Positions 61,760 to 64,000 of a stretch of DNA of 64,000 nt are shown here, piece by piece. Origin of the DNA: Prorocentrum cordatum (Eukaryota; Sar; Dinophyceae; Prorocentrales; Prorocentraceae). Each line of letters begins with the position of its first letter. The stretch's first letter is position 1. The translations under genes were made by a program, and so were the position numbers. The notes under the pieces are model-generated. The model made no database searches and was not told the DNA's origin. It saw only the letters and a list, made by a program, of their open reading frames with translations. Where the stretch lies: NCBI GenBank assembly GCA_963575745.1, contig CAUYUJ010012725.1:58501-122500 (forward strand), given 5' to 3'.

Positions 61760-62575
61760 TGGATACCTCCCGAGGTCTCATCCAAACATCTTGATCCTCT
61801 TCCCGCTTGCTCGCTCGCTCGACCTGCAGCCATCTGTCGGATTGTTGCCTATCAAACTCCTACTGCTCCTGATGCTTCTCCTGCTGCTGCTGATCCCGCT
61901 TCTGCTCCTTCTCCTGCTCCTCCTCCCGCTCCTCCCTCGCCCCGTCGTGCTCCTCCCCTCTGCTCCCGCGCTCCGCAGTGGGGAGACCATACTGACAGCG
62001 CTGAACCACCCCGTCAGCGGTTCGCAGGAGGTCCGCTCCACCTGGGCCGAGCTGAAGGCCGAGGGCAGGACTGCCAGCGGCCTGCCGAGATGGGGAGGCG
62101 GTGGTGGGGGGTCGTCGACGGAAGCAGCGGCCGCGGGAACGCCAGGGTGTCAGCGCCACGCTGGGCGCCCCGCCTGGAGGGCGGCATTGGAAAGGCTCCT
62201 CGGGTTCGCCGCGGCGGACGTGGACCGCGCTCGGGACCGCTCCAGCCGCCACCGAGGCGCGCGTCGCCGAAGGGCGCGTGGCCGGTGGCAGGGGCACCGC
62301 CGCTGCAGGGTGACGGCATCCAGCGAACTGTAAGCTTCTCCACGGCTGTCCGTAATGATGGGGCGTGCATCGTGCTTCGGTTTTGTCTTGGCACCAGCGG
62401 ATCCTGTCGACGCCGTGCCGGGCGCTGGACCCCATCCTCTGGGCTGGACGGACCAGGTGGAGAGGCTGTCCTGCGCAGCCTGGAACGCACCTCCTCAGGC
62501 TCGGGGCCCTCGACCAGGTTGGCCTGGCCCTGCTCCAACTGGGCGACTACCCACGGCGTTCGCGACGTTCGCGGG
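61760..62575. other. No gene supported
   Basis: The + strand has a long Arg/Gly/Pro-rich frame (61709-63250) that begins in the GGA tract and has no motif. Minus frames are similar. I see nothing else. Confidence 0.35.
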
Positions 62576-62578
62576 CGC

Positions 62579-63010
62579 CTAGCACGGCGAGGAGGCCGAA
62601 GACACGATTTGGCCGAAAGTCCCTGTCGACGGAGACGTCGCACCCTGCGGCGGATCTTCAACGACCGCGCACTTGCCTTCTTGCTTGGCCATGGCCTCAA
62701 ACTGTTCCAGGGTGGACTGTGCTTTTTGGCGGTCATGCGCCAGCGTCTGGCGGTGCAGCGAGGCCGCGTTCAGGGTGTCACTGGCACGCTCCAGGCGCAT
62801 GCCAGACCGCTCCACGGTTGTGCGCCGATTCCTTGCACGCTCCTTGGTGGGGTCTTCGAACGGTCACATGAACTGCCAGTCGGCAGTGCGAGCTGCATCT
62901 GGACTCATCTCCGGCTGGGTGGCGATTCACTTCTCGAGTGCCGTGATGGCATCTTGCACGTGGGAACGATGCTTGGCCCGTTCGGCCGGCGACAGTCTGC
63001 CGTGCTGGAC
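62579..63010 (-). pseudogene. Minus-strand decayed coiled-coil protein (LINE ORF1-like)
   Basis: Coding-like pieces on the minus strand, in order: LSPAERAKHRSHVQDAITAL (about 63010-62925), then, after a frame change and a stop, EDPTKERARNRRTTVERSGM, RLERASDTLNAASLHRQTLA and HDRQKAQSTLEQFEAMAKQE, ending at 62579. The Gln/Glu/Arg helix pattern resembles the N-terminal ORF of dinoflagellate LINEs. It may belong with the next entry as one old minus-strand element, though the order would be unusual. Confidence 0.4.
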
Positions 63011-63357
63011 TGCCGTGCTCCTGGTCTGCCGTGCTGGTGTGGTCTGCCGCGGAAGCTGTGGGTGCCCAAAGCCAGAAAAAAAAGAGAGAAGAGAACAAGA
63101 GAGAAAAGGGGCAGGCCACCTTGGGCCCCACCCCAGGACCCACAAGGCCCCACCCACCCAGGGGGCCCAGCGGGGAACGGGCCAGAGCCTCGGAGCCCCA
63201 CGGGGCCACACGCCTGGGGGGCGGAAGGAGCGCGTCAGCGCCTCGCATGACCTTTTGGCTCTGCGGAGGCCCGCTGGAAGTGCTGCCGCCACAGAGGGCT
63301 GGCAGCGCGAAGTCCTCGCACGAGCGGCCAGCCGCCGCAAGATCTCCACCCCTCAGC
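63011..63357. other. No gene recognised between minus-strand remnants
   Basis: It includes an A/G-rich patch (AAAAAAAAGAGAGAAG, about 63077-63110) on the + strand. No motif. Confidence 0.35.
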
Positions 63358-63986
63358 TCACGGCTCAGGGGGGCCCACGAGGCGCCTCCGCTTGCGCTCC
63401 TTCGCCGCCACGGCCTCCTCCGCCCAGTCGGCCAGGCCACCCTCGTCCAGGCCGAAAGCCTGCATGGCCTCTGGGCGGCTGATGGCGGCCTCGGCCGTCC
63501 CGATGGGAGCCGCGGCCGCCGCTGGACGGCGCACTGGGGCGGCGGCCGCCCGCAGCCCACCCGCCGGTGACGAGCTCGACGCGCGGGAGGTGGCCGTCCC
63601 TCCCCCGTCCCCCTCGCGGCCAGCGGGCCCGTCGGCCGCTGCGGGCGCCGCCTCTGGCAGCACGCCGAATCAGGGCAGGATGTCACCCCTCAGCGCCTTG
63701 GTGACGTCCATCTGGCGCAGCGTCCTGGCGGCCTTCTTCTTCCCTCTGCGGCCGCCTGGGTGCAGCCCCCGATCCCAGAGGCTGAGCTGGTCGCGACCGC
63801 CCTTGCCTCTGCATGGAGCTTGGGCCCTCTGCCCCCGTCGATGTCCGCGTGGGCTCCGCAGCTGCTGCAGCTGACCAGGCGCTCCGCGGGCCCCTCGTCC
63901 GCCCCGTCGGTCAGAGCGTAGCGCAAGCAGTGGCCCAGCACGGTGAGCGGCCCCGCACCCGAGCCAAGGCCCGCCGCAGACGCCAT
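63358..63986 (-). pseudogene. Minus-strand LINE-type C-terminal region with Cys ribbon (partial)
   Basis: From the right edge inward: GHCLRYALTDGADEGPAERL, VSCSSCGAHADIDGG and PKLHAEARAVATSS in one frame; then LWDRGLHPGGRRGKKKAART and LRQMDVTKALRGDILP in another, halted by TGA (63672-63670). The same frame then continues to 63358 with AISRPEAMQAFGLDEGGLAD and EEAVAAKERKRRRLVG. The pattern SCxxCGAxA ... KL ... GLHP resembles the C-terminal ribbon after RNase H in dinoflagellate LINE-type ORFs (from memory). It probably continues beyond the window. Confidence 0.4.
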
Positions 63987-64000
63987 GGAGCGCTCACGCT

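Noticed and set aside
61709-63250. A 513-codon plus-strand open frame
   Set aside because: Starts in a GGA tract and is antisense to coding-like minus-strand fragments.

Overview
The window is nuclear DNA of a dinoflagellate, most likely a species with a large GC-rich, repeat-dense genome such as Prorocentrum or Symbiodiniaceae. The decisive mark is at 5703-5724: an exact match to the 22-nt dinoflagellate spliced leader (SL), which is trans-spliced onto mRNAs in this group. Supporting signs are non-LTR and Ty1/copia proteins of types I know from dinoflagellate gene sets, many (GGA/TCC)n tracts, many unrelated minisatellites, and no recognisable bacterial-style or host housekeeping gene. Nothing here looks like an intact host gene; almost all recognisable coding matter is transposon-derived.

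Layout. 1-3.0 kb: two inverted minisatellite arms around a short spacer. 3.0-5.3 kb: copy A of a long dispersed repeat built of CTTGGG-type units, ending in a (GGA)n tract. 5.70-10.58 kb: an L1-like LINE inserted into that (GGA)n tract. It has the SL at its very 5' end, an ORF1-like reading frame (one frame break near its N-terminus), a fully open ORF2 (endonuclease, reverse transcriptase, CCHC knuckle), and a 17-bp direct repeat on both sides. 10.6-13.5 kb: repeats, including a tandem segmental duplication. 13.5-27.7 kb: decayed coding sequence on the + strand, broken by frameshifts and stops, interrupted by the 18.2-19.8 kb satellite cluster; it includes a remnant of a methyltransferase-like domain at 22.1 kb. 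27.7-40 kb: mostly tandem and simple repeats, MITE-like palindromes, and minus-strand LINE remnants near 39-40 kb. 40.4-44.2 kb: a second LINE type with an endonuclease-RT frame overlapping (TGATG) a second ORF that has one in-frame TGA. 46.5-55.2 kb: a long decayed copia-type element with RING-like, protease, methyltransferase-like, integrase, RT and RNase H parts in that order. 55.2-64 kb: more CTTGGG-family repeats, copy B of the long repeat (59.55-61.56 kb, again ending in GGA), and minus-strand LINE-type remnants running off the window end.

The coherent story is retrotransposition. The 5' LINE appears to be a reverse-transcribed, trans-spliced mRNA of the element, captured at its insertion site, so its copies carry the host leader as their first nucleotides. 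The copia-type element carries domains (RING-like zinc finger, methyltransferase-like fold) that ordinary copia elements lack. Domain calls on decayed segments rest on motif reading and recall of dinoflagellate protein families, not on a database search.
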